Below are positions 8,689 through 16,613 of a DNA stretch of 64,000 bases, one piece after another (positions within the stretch are counted from its first letter, which is position 1; each line of letters starts with the position of its first letter). The translations under genes and the position numbers were made by a program. The stretch is from DASQMT01 sp963839615. Lineage in GTDB: Bacteria; Actinomycetota; Thermoleophilia; Solirubrobacterales; Solirubrobacteraceae. The notes beneath the pieces were generated by a model that was not told the origin of the DNA, did no database searches, and worked only from the letters and a program-made list of their open reading frames with translations. Location of the stretch: positions 558,001 to 622,000 of the forward strand of contig CAWIVY010000007.1 of the NCBI GenBank assembly GCA_963839615.1, written 5' to 3'.

Positions 8689-9375
8689 ATGACCTCGCTG
8701 ACCGATGCCGGAGCCCCGGCTCCGCCCGCGGCCGACGGACGCAAGCTCCGCGGCGACCGCACGCGCCGCGCGATCCTCGCCGCGGCGGTGGACGTCGCCT
8801 CCGTCGAGGGGCTCGAAGGCCTTTCGATCGGTCGCCTCGCGATCGAGCTGGACATGAGCAAGAGCGGGCTCTTCGCCCACTTCGGCTCGAAGGAGGAGCT
8901 GCAGATCTCCACCGTGCGCGCCGCCGCCGCGATCTTCGTGCAGCGCGTGATCCGCGACGCGGAGGAGCGTTACGAGCCCGGGCTCGCGCGCCTGCACGCG
9001 ATGCTCGACCGCTGGCTCTACTACATGCGCCCGGGCACGTTCGCCGGGGGCTGCTTCTTCGCCGCCGCCACGGTCGAGATGGACGGGCGCCCTGGGCCGG
9101 TGCGCGACGCTGTCGCCGCGCAGATGAGCCGCTGGGCGGAGTTGCTGGCCGAGTACGCGCGCACGGCGATCGAGCGCGGCGAGCTCGCCCCCGACACGGA
9201 TCCGCAGCAGCTCGCATTCGAGCTCGACGCGCTCGGCACGGCTGTGAACTCCGGCTGGCAGCTGCACGAGGACGACGCGGTGTTCACCCGCGGCCGCCGC
9301 GCGATCGCCCGCCGGCTCGAGATGGACGCGACCGAGTCCGGCCGCGCCGTGCTGGCAGCGCACGTCAACGCGTAG
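8689..9375 (+). CDS. TetR/AcrR-family transcriptional repressor
   Basis: A 228-residue regulator. The N-terminal DNA-binding domain is clear: RRAILAAAVDVASVEGLEGL, then SIGRLAIELDMSKSGLFAHF (helix-turn-helix with the typical LF.HF ending) and GSKEELQISTV. The C-terminal ligand domain (about 90-228) contains the MRPGTFAGGCFFAAATVEMD segment. An in-frame codon at 8647 would extend the protein, but this would run through the right operator, so I use the ATG at 8689. Divergent from the small protein/MFS operon, it most likely represses that operon and itself until a ligand binds. The ligand is unknown. Confidence 0.9.
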   Translation: MTSLTDAGAPAPPAADGRKLRGDRTRRAILAAAVDVASVEGLEGLSIGRLAIELDMSKSGLFAHFGSKEELQISTVRAAAAIFVQRVIRDAEERYEPGLARLHAMLDRWLYYMRPGTFAGGCFFAAATVEMDGRPGPVRDAVAAQMSRWAELLAEYARTAIERGELAPDTDPQQLAFELDALGTAVNSGWQLHEDDAVFTRGRRAIARRLEMDATESGRAVLAAHVNA

Positions 9376-9421
9376 CGCCCCTCGCTGGCCAACCGCGCCG
9401 CGACCGATAAGGTCGCACTCC

Positions 9422-10684
9422 ATGGAGGGAGGTCGCATCTCGCGGCTCGGGCTGGTCGTTCACCCCGAGCGGGACCTACGCAAGGCGCTGGAGACGATCC
9501 GGCGCTGGAGCGACGAGCACGGCGTGGAGGTCGTCCAGGTGCCCTCGACGGGCCAGCACCGCCAGGTCGCCGAGCCCGGCGACGCGGCGAGCTGCGACGT
9601 GATCGTCGCGCTCGGCGGCGACGGCACCACGCTCGCCGCCCTGCGCAGCGGCGCCGAGGTGGGCAAGCCCGTGCTGGGCGTGGCCTGCGGCAGCCTGGGC
9701 GCGCTCACCGCCGTCACGGCCGCCGACCTCGAGGAGGCGCTCGAGCGCTTCGCGGCGGGCGACTGGTTGCCGCGCGCGCTGCCCGCCCTGGCGGCCGAGA
9801 GCGAGGGCGCCGAGACGCTGACGGCCCACAACGACCTCGTCATCGTGCGGCAGGGGGCGGGCCAGGTCTCGGCCGAGTTGCGCGTCGACGACGAGCTGTT
9901 CATCCGCTTCGCCGGCGACGGCGTGGTGGTCGGCACGCCGCTCGGCTCGACCGCCTACACGCTCGCCGCCGGCGGCCCGGTGCTCGCGCCCGGCGACAGC
10001 GGGCTCGTGATCACGCCGCTCGCCCCGCACGGCGGCTGCTGCCCGCCGCTCGTGGTCGGGCCGGACAGCAGGCTGACGATCGCGCTCGACCCGGGGCACG
10101 GCGGCGCGCGGATCGAGCTCGACGGCCAGGTCCGCGCCCAGGCCGAGCCGCACGCGCCGCGCACGCTCGAGGTCCGCCTGCTCCAGGACCACGCGACGCT
10201 CGTGGCGCTCGGCGGGGAGGAGTCGCTGCTCGCGGGCCTGCGGCGGCGGCGGGTGATCATGGACAGCCCGCGGATGCTCGCCCGCGACGACCGCGAAGAC
10301 GCGGCCGGGAGGGACCCCCGGACCGGAAACCGGTCGCCCGGGTACAAGGGCAAGATGGCCCTACTCGAACTGGTGCAGCAGCAGCCCGACTGGACGGAGG
10401 CGCTGGGCGTCGCACTGGCCCTCCCGCCGGGCACGCCCGAGCGCCGCGCGGGTGAGGACCCGTGGACCGACGACGCGGTCGCCGCCGACCGGCCGAGGCG
10501 CCTCTCCGACGACCTCGCCTGGCTGCGCCAGGCGATCGACGAGCCCGACACCCACGGCCTGCGCGGGCTCGACGACACGGCCGCCGTCGCGGCCTGGGAG
10601 ATCGACGGGGATGCCGCGGCGCGCCTGGACCGCCTGCGCGAGCGGCGCGTGCTCGACGCCGCCGGATTCCTGCTGCACGACTAG
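9422..10684 (+). CDS. nadK: NAD kinase with an unusual C-terminal extension
   Basis: A 420-residue protein. Residues 1 to about 275 are NAD kinase: GGDGTT at 65-70 with catalytic Asp67, NDLVI at 137-141, and TPLGSTAYTLAAGGP around 172-186. NadK phosphorylates NAD to NADP using ATP or polyphosphate in the cytoplasm. The family is usually about 290 residues, so about 140 extra residues follow. They start with a charged linker (ARDDREDAAGRDPRTGNR), then a helical block from about 312 (MALLELVQQQPDWTEALGV) to the end (RLDRLRERRVLDAAGFLLHD). An internal ATG at 10355 could start a separate short gene, but no stop separates the two parts. The stop overlaps the convergent DUF488 gene through CTAG. 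Confidence 0.85.
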   Translation: MEGGRISRLGLVVHPERDLRKALETIRRWSDEHGVEVVQVPSTGQHRQVAEPGDAASCDVIVALGGDGTTLAALRSGAEVGKPVLGVACGSLGALTAVTAADLEEALERFAAGDWLPRALPALAAESEGAETLTAHNDLVIVRQGAGQVSAELRVDDELFIRFAGDGVVVGTPLGSTAYTLAAGGPVLAPGDSGLVITPLAPHGGCCPPLVVGPDSRLTIALDPGHGGARIELDGQVRAQAEPHAPRTLEVRLLQDHATLVALGGEESLLAGLRRRRVIMDSPRMLARDDREDAAGRDPRTGNRSPGYKGKMALLELVQQQPDWTEALGVALALPPGTPERRAGEDPWTDDAVAADRPRRLSDDLAWLRQAIDEPDTHGLRGLDDTAAVAAWEIDGDAAARLDRLRERRVLDAAGFLLHD

Positions 10685-11118
10685 AGGTCGACGACGGCGA
10701 GCGCCGGCAGCCGCTCCGCGAGCGCCTCGCACAAGACGCGCCGGTGGCAGCCCGCCGGGTCCTCCTCGAGGCAGAGCAGGGCGGTGCGCGGGCCGCGCTC
10801 GATCTCAGCGGCCAGCTCCGCGAGCGCGTCGGGCGCCGTGCTCTCCACATGCGCGCGGTAGCCGGCGCGCGCCTGCTCGAGGCGACCGGCGTGGAAGTCG
10901 TGGCGCAGGTCCGGCGGCGTCCCGAGCGACTTGCGGTGCTCGTAGCCGATCCCGTGAGCGCCGAGCAGATCGCCGAGGCGGGTCTTCGACATCCCGGGCC
11001 GGCGCGACTGGGGGCGGAAACGGACGTCGATCACGCGCTCGACTCCGGCCGCCTGGAGCTCGGCCACGAGCTCGGGCGGGAGCAGCCGCTCGTAGCCGAT
11101 GGTCCAGAGCTCGGGCAT
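10681..11118 (-). CDS. DUF488 family protein
   Basis: A 145-residue DUF488 protein. It has the family's N-terminal TIGYE motif, VIDVRFRPQSRRPGMSK (the DxR segment), and the C-terminal LLCLEEDPAGCHRRVLCEAL (C-x-E...CHR). Members are thought to bind nucleic acid or act in redox or stress responses; the biochemistry is not settled. The ATG at 11118 starts at the conserved MPELWTIGYE. A further upstream start would overlap the divergent pepT gene. Only 16 bp separate the two start codons, so at least one promoter must lie inside the opposite gene. Confidence 0.8.
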   Translation of the reverse strand: MPELWTIGYERLLPPELVAELQAAGVERVIDVRFRPQSRRPGMSKTRLGDLLGAHGIGYEHRKSLGTPPDLRHDFHAGRLEQARAGYRAHVESTAPDALAELAAEIERGPRTALLCLEEDPAGCHRRVLCEALAERLPALAVVDL

Positions 11119-11134
11119 GCGACCATGGTGCCGC

Positions 11135-12415
11135 ATGACGCCGACCACGACCGCGCCGTACACCTCGGAGCTGGCCGCCACGCTGGCGCCCGACGTGCTG
11201 GAACGGCTGCTGCGCTACGTCCGCATCGACACCCAGTCCGACCGCGCGCACGCGCAGTCGCCGAGCACCCCGGGCCAGCTCGAGCTCGGTCGCCTGCTGG
11301 TCGACGAGCTGCTTGCGATCGGGCTCGCGGACGCCGCGCAGGACGCGAACGGCTTCGTCACCGCGACGCTCGCGGGCAACGTGCCCGGCGCTCCGGTGAT
11401 CGGCCTGCTCGCGCATCTCGACACGAGCCCCGACGAGTCCGGCAAGGGCGTCGAGCCGCTCGTCCACCGCGCCTACGACGGCGGCGTGATCGCGCTGCCG
11501 CGCCGCGACACGCTGCTCGACCCCGAGCGCATGCCCGAGCTGTCCGCGAAGGTCGGCCACGACATCGTCAGCACGAGCGGCGACACGCTGCTCGGGGCCG
11601 ACGACAAGGCCGGCATGGCCGAGGTGATGGCGGCGGTCGCCTATCTCGCCGCCCATCCCGAGTTCCCGCGGCCGACGATCCGGGTCGCCTTCACGCCCGA
11701 CGAGGAGATCGGCAAGGGCGCGCAGCTGTTCGACATCGAGGCCTTCGGCGCGACCTGCGCCTACACGCTCGACGGCTCCGAGGCGGGGGAGTTCACCGAC
11801 GAGACGTTCACCGCGGCGTCGGCCGAGTTGACGATCCACGGCGTCGACGTGCATCCCGGCCATGCCACCGGCAAGCTCGTCAACGCGGCGCGGCTGGCCG
11901 GGCGGGTGCTGGCGGCGCTGCCGCAGGACCGGCTGACCCCCGAGACGACCGCCGACCGCGAGGGCTTCATCCACGTGCACTCGATCGAGGCGACGGCGGG
12001 CAAGGCCACGATCCGCACGATCGTGCGCGACTTCGACGACGACAAGCTGGCCGAGCACGTGGACCTGCTGCGCAAGACCGCCGAGCAGGTCGTCGCGACC
12101 GAGCCGCGCGCGCGGCTCGAGGTCGCGATCGAGCACCAGTACCCGAACATGCGTTCGCACCTCGAGCAGCGCCCGGAAGTGTCCGCCGCGGCGGAGGAGG
12201 CGCTGCGGCGCGAAGGATTCGAGCCCAAGCGGGTGCCGGCGCGCGGCGGCACGGACGGCTCGATCCTGAGCGCGCGCGGGCTGCCGACGCCGAATTTGTT
12301 CACGGGCGGCCAGGAGTACCACTCGGTGCGCGAGTGGGCATCGGTGCACGACATGGCGTCGGCCTCTGCGGTCGCGGTCCGGCTCGCGGGGGTCTGGGCC
12401 GAGCGGGCTGCCTGA
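11135..12415 (+). CDS. pepT: Peptidase T (tripeptide aminopeptidase)
   Basis: A 426-residue M20B dinuclear zinc peptidase that removes the N-terminal residue from tripeptides in the cytoplasm. Metal and catalytic residues are all visible: LLAHLDTSPD (first His and Asp), LLGADDKAGMAE (bridging Asp), FTPDEEIGKG (catalytic Glu and zinc Glu), YTLDGSEAGE (Asp) and GGQEYHSVREW (last His). The lid domain (about 210-320) is present with VDVHPGHATGKLVNA. The length is near the usual 405-410. I use the ATG at 11135 (MTPTTTAPY); a start 12 codons earlier adds an unlikely segment. Confidence 0.92.
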   Translation: MTPTTTAPYTSELAATLAPDVLERLLRYVRIDTQSDRAHAQSPSTPGQLELGRLLVDELLAIGLADAAQDANGFVTATLAGNVPGAPVIGLLAHLDTSPDESGKGVEPLVHRAYDGGVIALPRRDTLLDPERMPELSAKVGHDIVSTSGDTLLGADDKAGMAEVMAAVAYLAAHPEFPRPTIRVAFTPDEEIGKGAQLFDIEAFGATCAYTLDGSEAGEFTDETFTAASAELTIHGVDVHPGHATGKLVNAARLAGRVLAALPQDRLTPETTADREGFIHVHSIEATAGKATIRTIVRDFDDDKLAEHVDLLRKTAEQVVATEPRARLEVAIEHQYPNMRSHLEQRPEVSAAAEEALRREGFEPKRVPARGGTDGSILSARGLPTPNLFTGGQEYHSVREWASVHDMASASAVAVRLAGVWAERAA

Positions 12416-12510
12416 GCAGCTTCAACGCTCGCAAAGATCCGTTATGTCGACTCGGGTGTAGCTCAGGGCGCCATCGATCGGCGTAGGCGCCGCACCGACC
12501 GTGGACGGTT

Positions 12511-12545
12511 GGATCGAAATGCACGACATGGGTGCATTTCGATCC
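12511..12545. terminator. Perfect 14-bp hairpin between convergent pepT and rnhA
   Basis: A perfect inverted repeat: GGATCGAAATGCAC at 12511-12524, a 7-nt loop, and its complement at 12532-12545. It sits in the 227-bp gap between convergent pepT and rnhA, so a bidirectional terminator is the simplest reading. There is no T-tract on either side, so it is not a classical intrinsic terminator, and its A+T content differs from the surroundings. The remaining gap sequence shows nothing else I can name. Confidence 0.5.
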
Positions 12546-12642
12546 AGCAGCGACGAAGACCCGGGCGCTCCCGCAGTAGCGCCGCCCGGCTCCGGGCCCT
12601 CCCTCAATGCCGCAGTTGACGTTCGCCGGCGCCCGCCGCGCG

Positions 12643-13179
12643 CTACGCAGACGACGCCGCACGCGCCGCCGCCGCGACCGCCAGGCGGTCGGCGCGGTCG
12701 TTCAGCGCCTTGTGCGCGTGCGCCGCGCCGGTCTCGTGACCGCGGACCCAGTGCCAGCGGACGTCGCCGTGGCGGGCGAGCTCCGCGTCGAGCGCCCTGA
12801 CGAGGTCCTGATTCTTGACCGGGTCGCCGCTCGCGGTCTTCCAGCCCTTGCGCTTCCAGCCGGCGAGCCAGGTCGTCATCGAGTCGATCATCAGCCGCGA
12901 GTCGGTCACGATGCACGCGCGGCTGCCGGCCGGCAGCGCGCGCAGGCCCTCGATCGCCGCCGTGTACTCCATCCGGTTGTTCGTCGTGTGACGGTCGCCG
13001 CCGGAATGCTCGACGGTGGTCCCGTCGGGCGCCACGACGATCGCCGCCCAGCCGCCCGGGCCCGGGTTGCCGGAGCATGCGCCGTCGGTCCAGACCAGCA
13101 GCTCGCCCGCGCGCCGTTCGAGCGGGAGCTCGCGGATGGACGTGCGGCGGCGCGGTCGGGCACGCGAGACGGCTGGCAT
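12643..13179 (-). CDS. rnhA: Ribonuclease HI
   Basis: A 178-residue RNase HI, which cleaves the RNA strand of RNA-DNA hybrids. The carboxylate set is complete: Asp32 in VWTDGACSGNPGPGGWA, Glu71 in TTNNRMEYTAAIEGL, Asp93 in VTDSRLMIDSM and Asp164 in NDRADRLA. The mobile His is His148 in WVRGHETG. A basic patch (WLAGWKRKGWKT) corresponds to the handle region that helps bind hybrid. The N-terminal 25 residues are Arg-rich and not part of the core. The start is the ATG giving MPAVSRARP; the open frame extends further upstream but overlaps the divergent GroES promoter region. Confidence 0.92.
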   Translation of the reverse strand: MPAVSRARPRRRTSIRELPLERRAGELLVWTDGACSGNPGPGGWAAIVVAPDGTTVEHSGGDRHTTNNRMEYTAAIEGLRALPAGSRACIVTDSRLMIDSMTTWLAGWKRKGWKTASGDPVKNQDLVRALDAELARHGDVRWHWVRGHETGAAHAHKALNDRADRLAVAAAARAASSA

Positions 13180-13237
13180 GGCCGGCGATGGTAGGGACTC
13201 CTCAGGACGCGACCGTCGCGGGCCGTATCCTGGACCG

Positions 13238-13573
13238 ATGCGCCAGGAGCTGCGGCCCCTCTTCGACCGGGTTGTCATAAAGGAGCTCGAGCCCGACCGG
13301 ATCCGCCAGTCCGGGCTCGTCGTCCCGCCGGGTTCGCACGAGCCGCCGCCGCAGCACGGGATCGTGCTCGCCGTCGGGCCGGGCATCGACTGGTGGGAGT
13401 CGGCCGGCGTCGCGATGCCCGTCACGCCGGGCGACCACGTCGTCTTCCCCGCGTCGGCCGGTGTCTGGGTCGAGGTCGAGGAGGAGAAGCTGCTGGTCTG
13501 CCGCGTCGGCGAGCTGCTCGGGGTCCTGGAGACCGCCGCGGAGCGCTCGCAGGCCGGGCAGAGCGCCTCCTAG
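13238..13573 (+). CDS. GroES-like co-chaperonin encoded without an adjacent GroEL
   Basis: A 111-residue Cpn10 protein. It has the start PLFDRVVIKELEPD, the mobile-loop and roof region (SGLVVPPGSHEPPPQHGIVLAVGPG), and the closing GDHVVFPASAGVWVEVEEEKLLVCR. The mobile loop that contacts GroEL is divergent: PPGSHEPPPQ in place of the usual charged KEKPQ-type stretch. The region after VGPG (IDWWESAGVAMPVT) is longer than in canonical GroES. No groL follows, so it is probably a second GroES used with a chaperonin elsewhere, or a specialised variant. It ends in the CTAG shared with the convergent kinase. Confidence 0.8.
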   Translation: MRQELRPLFDRVVIKELEPDRIRQSGLVVPPGSHEPPPQHGIVLAVGPGIDWWESAGVAMPVTPGDHVVFPASAGVWVEVEEEKLLVCRVGELLGVLETAAERSQAGQSAS

Positions 13574-14421
13574 CCCGGCCGCAGGTCGAGCTGGCCCGAG
13601 TACGGGCCGCGCCCGGTCAGGTTCGTGACGCCGCAGCGCGCGCCCAGCGCGATCGCGTCCGCGATCGACATCCCGCCCGCAAGCCCGGTCGTGATCCCGG
13701 CGGCGAAGGAGTCGCCGGCGCCGTAGGCATCCACGCGCTCACCGGGCAGCGGGAGCGGCTCCCAGGTGCCGCTCCCCGCCTCGCCGTCCCAGCGGCCGCC
13801 CTTCGAGCCGAGCGTCGTGACGACCGTCCTCGGAAGCGGGTCGAGCTCGCCCGGGTCGAGCTCCTCGCCGGCGTCCTTGCCGGAGTGCACCAGCACGTCG
13901 ATCGTCACCCCGGAGTCGCGCAGGGCCTGCTCGGCGCGCGGTGTCGCGACGATGACGTCCGCGCGGCGGGCGGCGGCGAGCGCCGCCGCGTCACCGCCCG
14001 TGAAGTAGACGCCGCCGACGTCGTCGAGCTCGTCCCAGGGCAGCGGGTCGTCTCCGTGTGGGACCAGCCTGTCGCCGAGCGTCGTGATCGTGCGCTCGCC
14101 GTCGTCGTCGAGGAACACGAAGCCGCGCCGCTGGCTTCCGTCACGCGCGCCCGCGTGCACCGTCACGCCCTGGCGCGCGAGCTGCTCGGCCGTGCGGCTG
14201 CCGAGGTGGTCGCCCGCGAGCGCCGTGAGGAAGAGCGCGCCGCCGGTCAGCTTCGCCATCTGCACCGCCGCGACCGCTCCGCCACCGGCGGCCTCGTCCC
14301 AGGACGCGCGCGCCTGCAGGATCTCGCCGGGCCGCGGCAGCCGCGGCACGACTGCGAAGTCGACCCACTCGACATGGCCGACCACCGCGACGCGTGCCTT
14401 CACCAGCCCATCCGGAGCCAT
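13570..14421 (-). CDS. PfkB-family carbohydrate/nucleoside kinase
   Basis: A 283-residue ribokinase-like kinase that transfers phosphate from ATP to a sugar, sugar phosphate or nucleoside. The N-terminal VVGHVEWVDFAVVPRLPRPGE and GGGAVAAVQMAKL (first signature) are present. The C-terminal second signature is DAYGAGDSFAAG, with the catalytic Asp in GAGD and the anion hole. The length is slightly below the usual 300 and the lid is short. The substrate cannot be assigned; no sugar-uptake genes are adjacent. Confidence 0.8.
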   Translation of the reverse strand: MAPDGLVKARVAVVGHVEWVDFAVVPRLPRPGEILQARASWDEAAGGGAVAAVQMAKLTGGALFLTALAGDHLGSRTAEQLARQGVTVHAGARDGSQRRGFVFLDDDGERTITTLGDRLVPHGDDPLPWDELDDVGGVYFTGGDAAALAAARRADVIVATPRAEQALRDSGVTIDVLVHSGKDAGEELDPGELDPLPRTVVTTLGSKGGRWDGEAGSGTWEPLPLPGERVDAYGAGDSFAAGITTGLAGGMSIADAIALGARCGVTNLTGRGPYSGQLDLRPG

Positions 14422-14444
14422 GCGGCAGGATCATGCCAGGGGAT

Positions 14445-14492
14445 CACGGGCTCGGCCCGACGGGGCGTCACGGGCTCGGCCCGACGGGGCGT
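14445..14492. repeat. Two tandem 24-bp direct repeats
   Basis: CACGGGCTCGGCCCGACGGG plus GCGT occurs twice head-to-tail (14445-14468 and 14469-14492). The pair fills most of the 86-bp gap between the divergent PfkB kinase and the CWC gene, 15 bp before the latter's ATG. It may be a regulatory element or a recent duplication. Confidence 0.75.
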
Positions 14493-14507
14493 CTAGGATT
14501 GCGCCCC

Positions 14508-14699
14508 ATGACGTTGCAGCAGTGCGAGAGCTGCGGTGCCGAGTTCTCCTGCCGCGCCGACTCCCCGCACGGGTGCTGGTGCGACGAGGTCGTCGTCTCG
14601 CCGCGCCAGCTCGCCGTGCTGAGGGAGCACTTCCTGGCCTGCCTCTGCCCCGACTGCCTGCTCGTGGTCGCCGTCACGCACAGCGAGCGCGAGGCCTAG
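14508..14699 (+). CDS. Cysteine-rich CWC family protein
   Basis: A 63-residue protein with seven cysteines in the pattern of the cysteine-rich CWC family: CESCGAEFSCRA, then GCWCDEV, then CLCPDCL. The cysteines look like zinc or metal ligands. The function of this family is not established. I start at the ATG giving MTLQQCESCGA because the longer in-frame start would translate the tandem repeat as a low-complexity peptide. The gene stands alone between a kinase and the modABC operon. Confidence 0.75.
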   Translation: MTLQQCESCGAEFSCRADSPHGCWCDEVVVSPRQLAVLREHFLACLCPDCLLVVAVTHSEREA

Positions 14700-14742
14700 C
14701 GGCTCCCATCGGTCGGCGGACGTCAGGTGACGGACAGCCCGC

Positions 14743-15816
14743 TCAGCGCGGCAGCACGCGCGTCGCCGCGGCCTTGAACGACGCGACCGCGCGCGCTCCG
14801 GGGACGAGGCCCAGGTCGCGCGCCGACGCCCGCGAGAGCTCGGCGGTCAGCGGTTGCGGCGCGGCGAGGCCGACCCGCACACGCGGGCCGAGCGTCGTGA
14901 CCGACACGACCTCGACCTCGAGGTGGTTGCGCGCCGAGTCGCCCGTCGGCGCGCCGGTCCGGGCGAGCGCGATCTCCCAGGGATAGACGCTGACCGCCAC
15001 TGCGCCCGGCTCGCCCTCGAGCGCCGTCAGCTCGCCGCCGCCGTCGAGCGCGATCACGATCACCCCGTCCCCATGCCGCGCCTCCCCGGTCAGCACGACG
15101 GCGCCGCTGAAGTCGGCGACGAAGGCCGATGCGGGCGCGCTCGCCAGCGCCGAGGCGGTCCCCTGCTGCAGCACGCGGCCCTTGTCCATGACCGCGACCC
15201 TGTCGGCCAGCAGCGACGCCTCGGAGAAGTCGTGCGTCACGAGCAGGACGGGCACGGCCGCGTCGCGGATCACGGCGCCGAGCTCGCGCGACGCGGCGGC
15301 GCGGGTGCGCGCGTCCAGGGCGGAGAGCGGCTCGTCGAGCAGCAGCGCCGCCGGGCGGCGCGCCAGCGCGCGCGCGAGCGCCACGCGCTGGCGCTCGCCG
15401 CCGGACAGCGTCGCCGGGCGAGCATCGGCGCGGTGGCCGAGCCCGAAGCGCTCCAAGAGCGCCCTGGCGCGCGGCTCGCGCTGCGCGCGCGGCAGCTCGT
15501 GCAGGGCGTAGGCGACGTTGCGCCACGCGCTCAGGTGCCCGAACAGCGCGTACTCCTGGAACAGGTAGCCGCAGCGCCGCCGCTCGGCCGGGACGCCGAC
15601 GCCGCGCGCCGTGTCGAGCCAGAGCTCCGCTCCGCAGGCGACGCGGCCGCTGGCGGGTGCCAGCAGGCCGGCCACCGCGCGCAGCACGCTCGTCTTGCCC
15701 GCGCCCGACGGGCCTGCCAGGGCGAGGCACTCGCCGGGCGCCACCTCGAGCTCGAGGTCGAGCTCGAGGTCGCCGCCGAGCCGCGTGCGGGTCGCCACGG
15801 ACAGCCCGGCTGTCAT
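14743..15816 (-). CDS. modC: Molybdate ABC transporter ATP-binding protein
   Basis: A 357-residue ABC ATPase that powers molybdate uptake. Walker A is GPSGAGKTS, the signature motif is LSGGERQRVALARAL, Walker B is LLLDEPLSALD, and the switch His is in LLVTHDFSEAS. The C-terminal part (about 230-357) is a TOBE/Mop-like domain (EVEVVSVTTLGPRVRVGLA), the regulatory oxyanion-binding fold typical of ModC. Its ATG overlaps the stop of modB (ATGA), so it is the last gene of a four-gene operon with the regulator, modA and modB. Confidence 0.9.
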   Translation of the reverse strand: MTAGLSVATRTRLGGDLELDLELEVAPGECLALAGPSGAGKTSVLRAVAGLLAPASGRVACGAELWLDTARGVGVPAERRRCGYLFQEYALFGHLSAWRNVAYALHELPRAQREPRARALLERFGLGHRADARPATLSGGERQRVALARALARRPAALLLDEPLSALDARTRAAASRELGAVIRDAAVPVLLVTHDFSEASLLADRVAVMDKGRVLQQGTASALASAPASAFVADFSGAVVLTGEARHGDGVIVIALDGGGELTALEGEPGAVAVSVYPWEIALARTGAPTGDSARNHLEVEVVSVTTLGPRVRVGLAAPQPLTAELSRASARDLGLVPGARAVASFKAAATRVLPR

Positions 15817-16613
15817 CGCGCCACCGCGTCCGGGCCGCGCACGAGCTTGACCGAGAGCAGGATCGCCGCCGAGACCGCCACCAGTACGGCCGAGAGCGCG
15901 AGCGCCTCCGTGAAGTCGGTGGCGAAGCGGTCGTAGATCGCGAGCGGGACGGTCTGCGTGATCCCCTGGAACGAGCCGGCGAACATCAGCGTCGCCCCGA
16001 ACTCCCCGAGCGCGCGGCCGAGCGCCAGCGCCGTGCCCGCCACGAGCCCGGGCAGGGCGGTCGGGATCGCGACGCGCCAGAACGTGCGCGCCGGCGAGGC
16101 GCCGAGTGTCCGCGACGCGTCCAGCAGCGTCGGGTCGATCGCCTCGAAGGCCGCGATCGCCTGGCGCAGGTAGAACGGCGCCGCGACGAACGTGAGCGCG
16201 ACCACGACGCCCGCCGTCGCGAGCGCCAATTGCAGGCCGGCGTCCTGCGCGGTGCGGCCGAGCAGCGTCGACGGCCCGACGGCGGCCAGCAGCGCGATCC
16301 CCGCCACCGCCGGCGGCAGCACGAGCGGCAGCTCGATCAGCGTGATCAGGGCCGCGCGGCCGCGGAACCGCCGGGTCGCGAGCCCGTAGGCCGCCGGCGT
16401 GCCCACGAGCAGGATCAGGAAGACCGCCGCCGCGGTGGCGCGCAGCGAGAGCCAGAGCGCGTCGAGCGCCCCCTCCTCCCCCAGCGCGGAGACCAGGTCG
16501 CCGGGCGGCTGCTGGGCGAAGATCGCGACGATCGGCAGCGTCAGGAACGTCAGCGCCAGCGCCAGCGCGACCCCCAGTAGGACGGCGAACCATCCGCCCC
16601 GCGCTCTCCTCAC
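15813..16613 (-). CDS. modB: Molybdate ABC transporter permease
   Basis: A 266-residue membrane permease with about six hydrophobic helices. The cytoplasmic EAA loop that docks on ModC is visible (TLGASPARTFWRVAIPTALPG), followed by LGRALGEFGATLMFAG, a conserved ModB/CysT stretch. I use the GTG at 16613 (VRRARGGWFAVLLG), which overlaps the modA stop as GTGA. The longer open frame upstream merely antisenses or overlaps modA in another frame. Confidence 0.9.
   Translation of the reverse strand: MRRARGGWFAVLLGVALALALTFLTLPIVAIFAQQPPGDLVSALGEEGALDALWLSLRATAAAVFLILLVGTPAAYGLATRRFRGRAALITLIELPLVLPPAVAGIALLAAVGPSTLLGRTAQDAGLQLALATAGVVVALTFVAAPFYLRQAIAAFEAIDPTLLDASRTLGASPARTFWRVAIPTALPGLVAGTALALGRALGEFGATLMFAGSFQGITQTVPLAIYDRFATDFTEALALSAVLVAVSAAILLSVKLVRGPDAVAR

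Noticed and set aside
5270..8692. 1140-codon plus-strand open frame across several genes
   Set aside because: It crosses the Ala/Pro-repeat gene, the J-domain gene in another frame and the MFS gene antisense. It is compositionally implausible.
12453..12500. tRNA-like start (GGGTGTAGCTCAG)
   Set aside because: The D-arm-like match is not followed by an anticodon arm, T-arm or acceptor complement within 70-95 bp. At most it is a remnant; not supportable.
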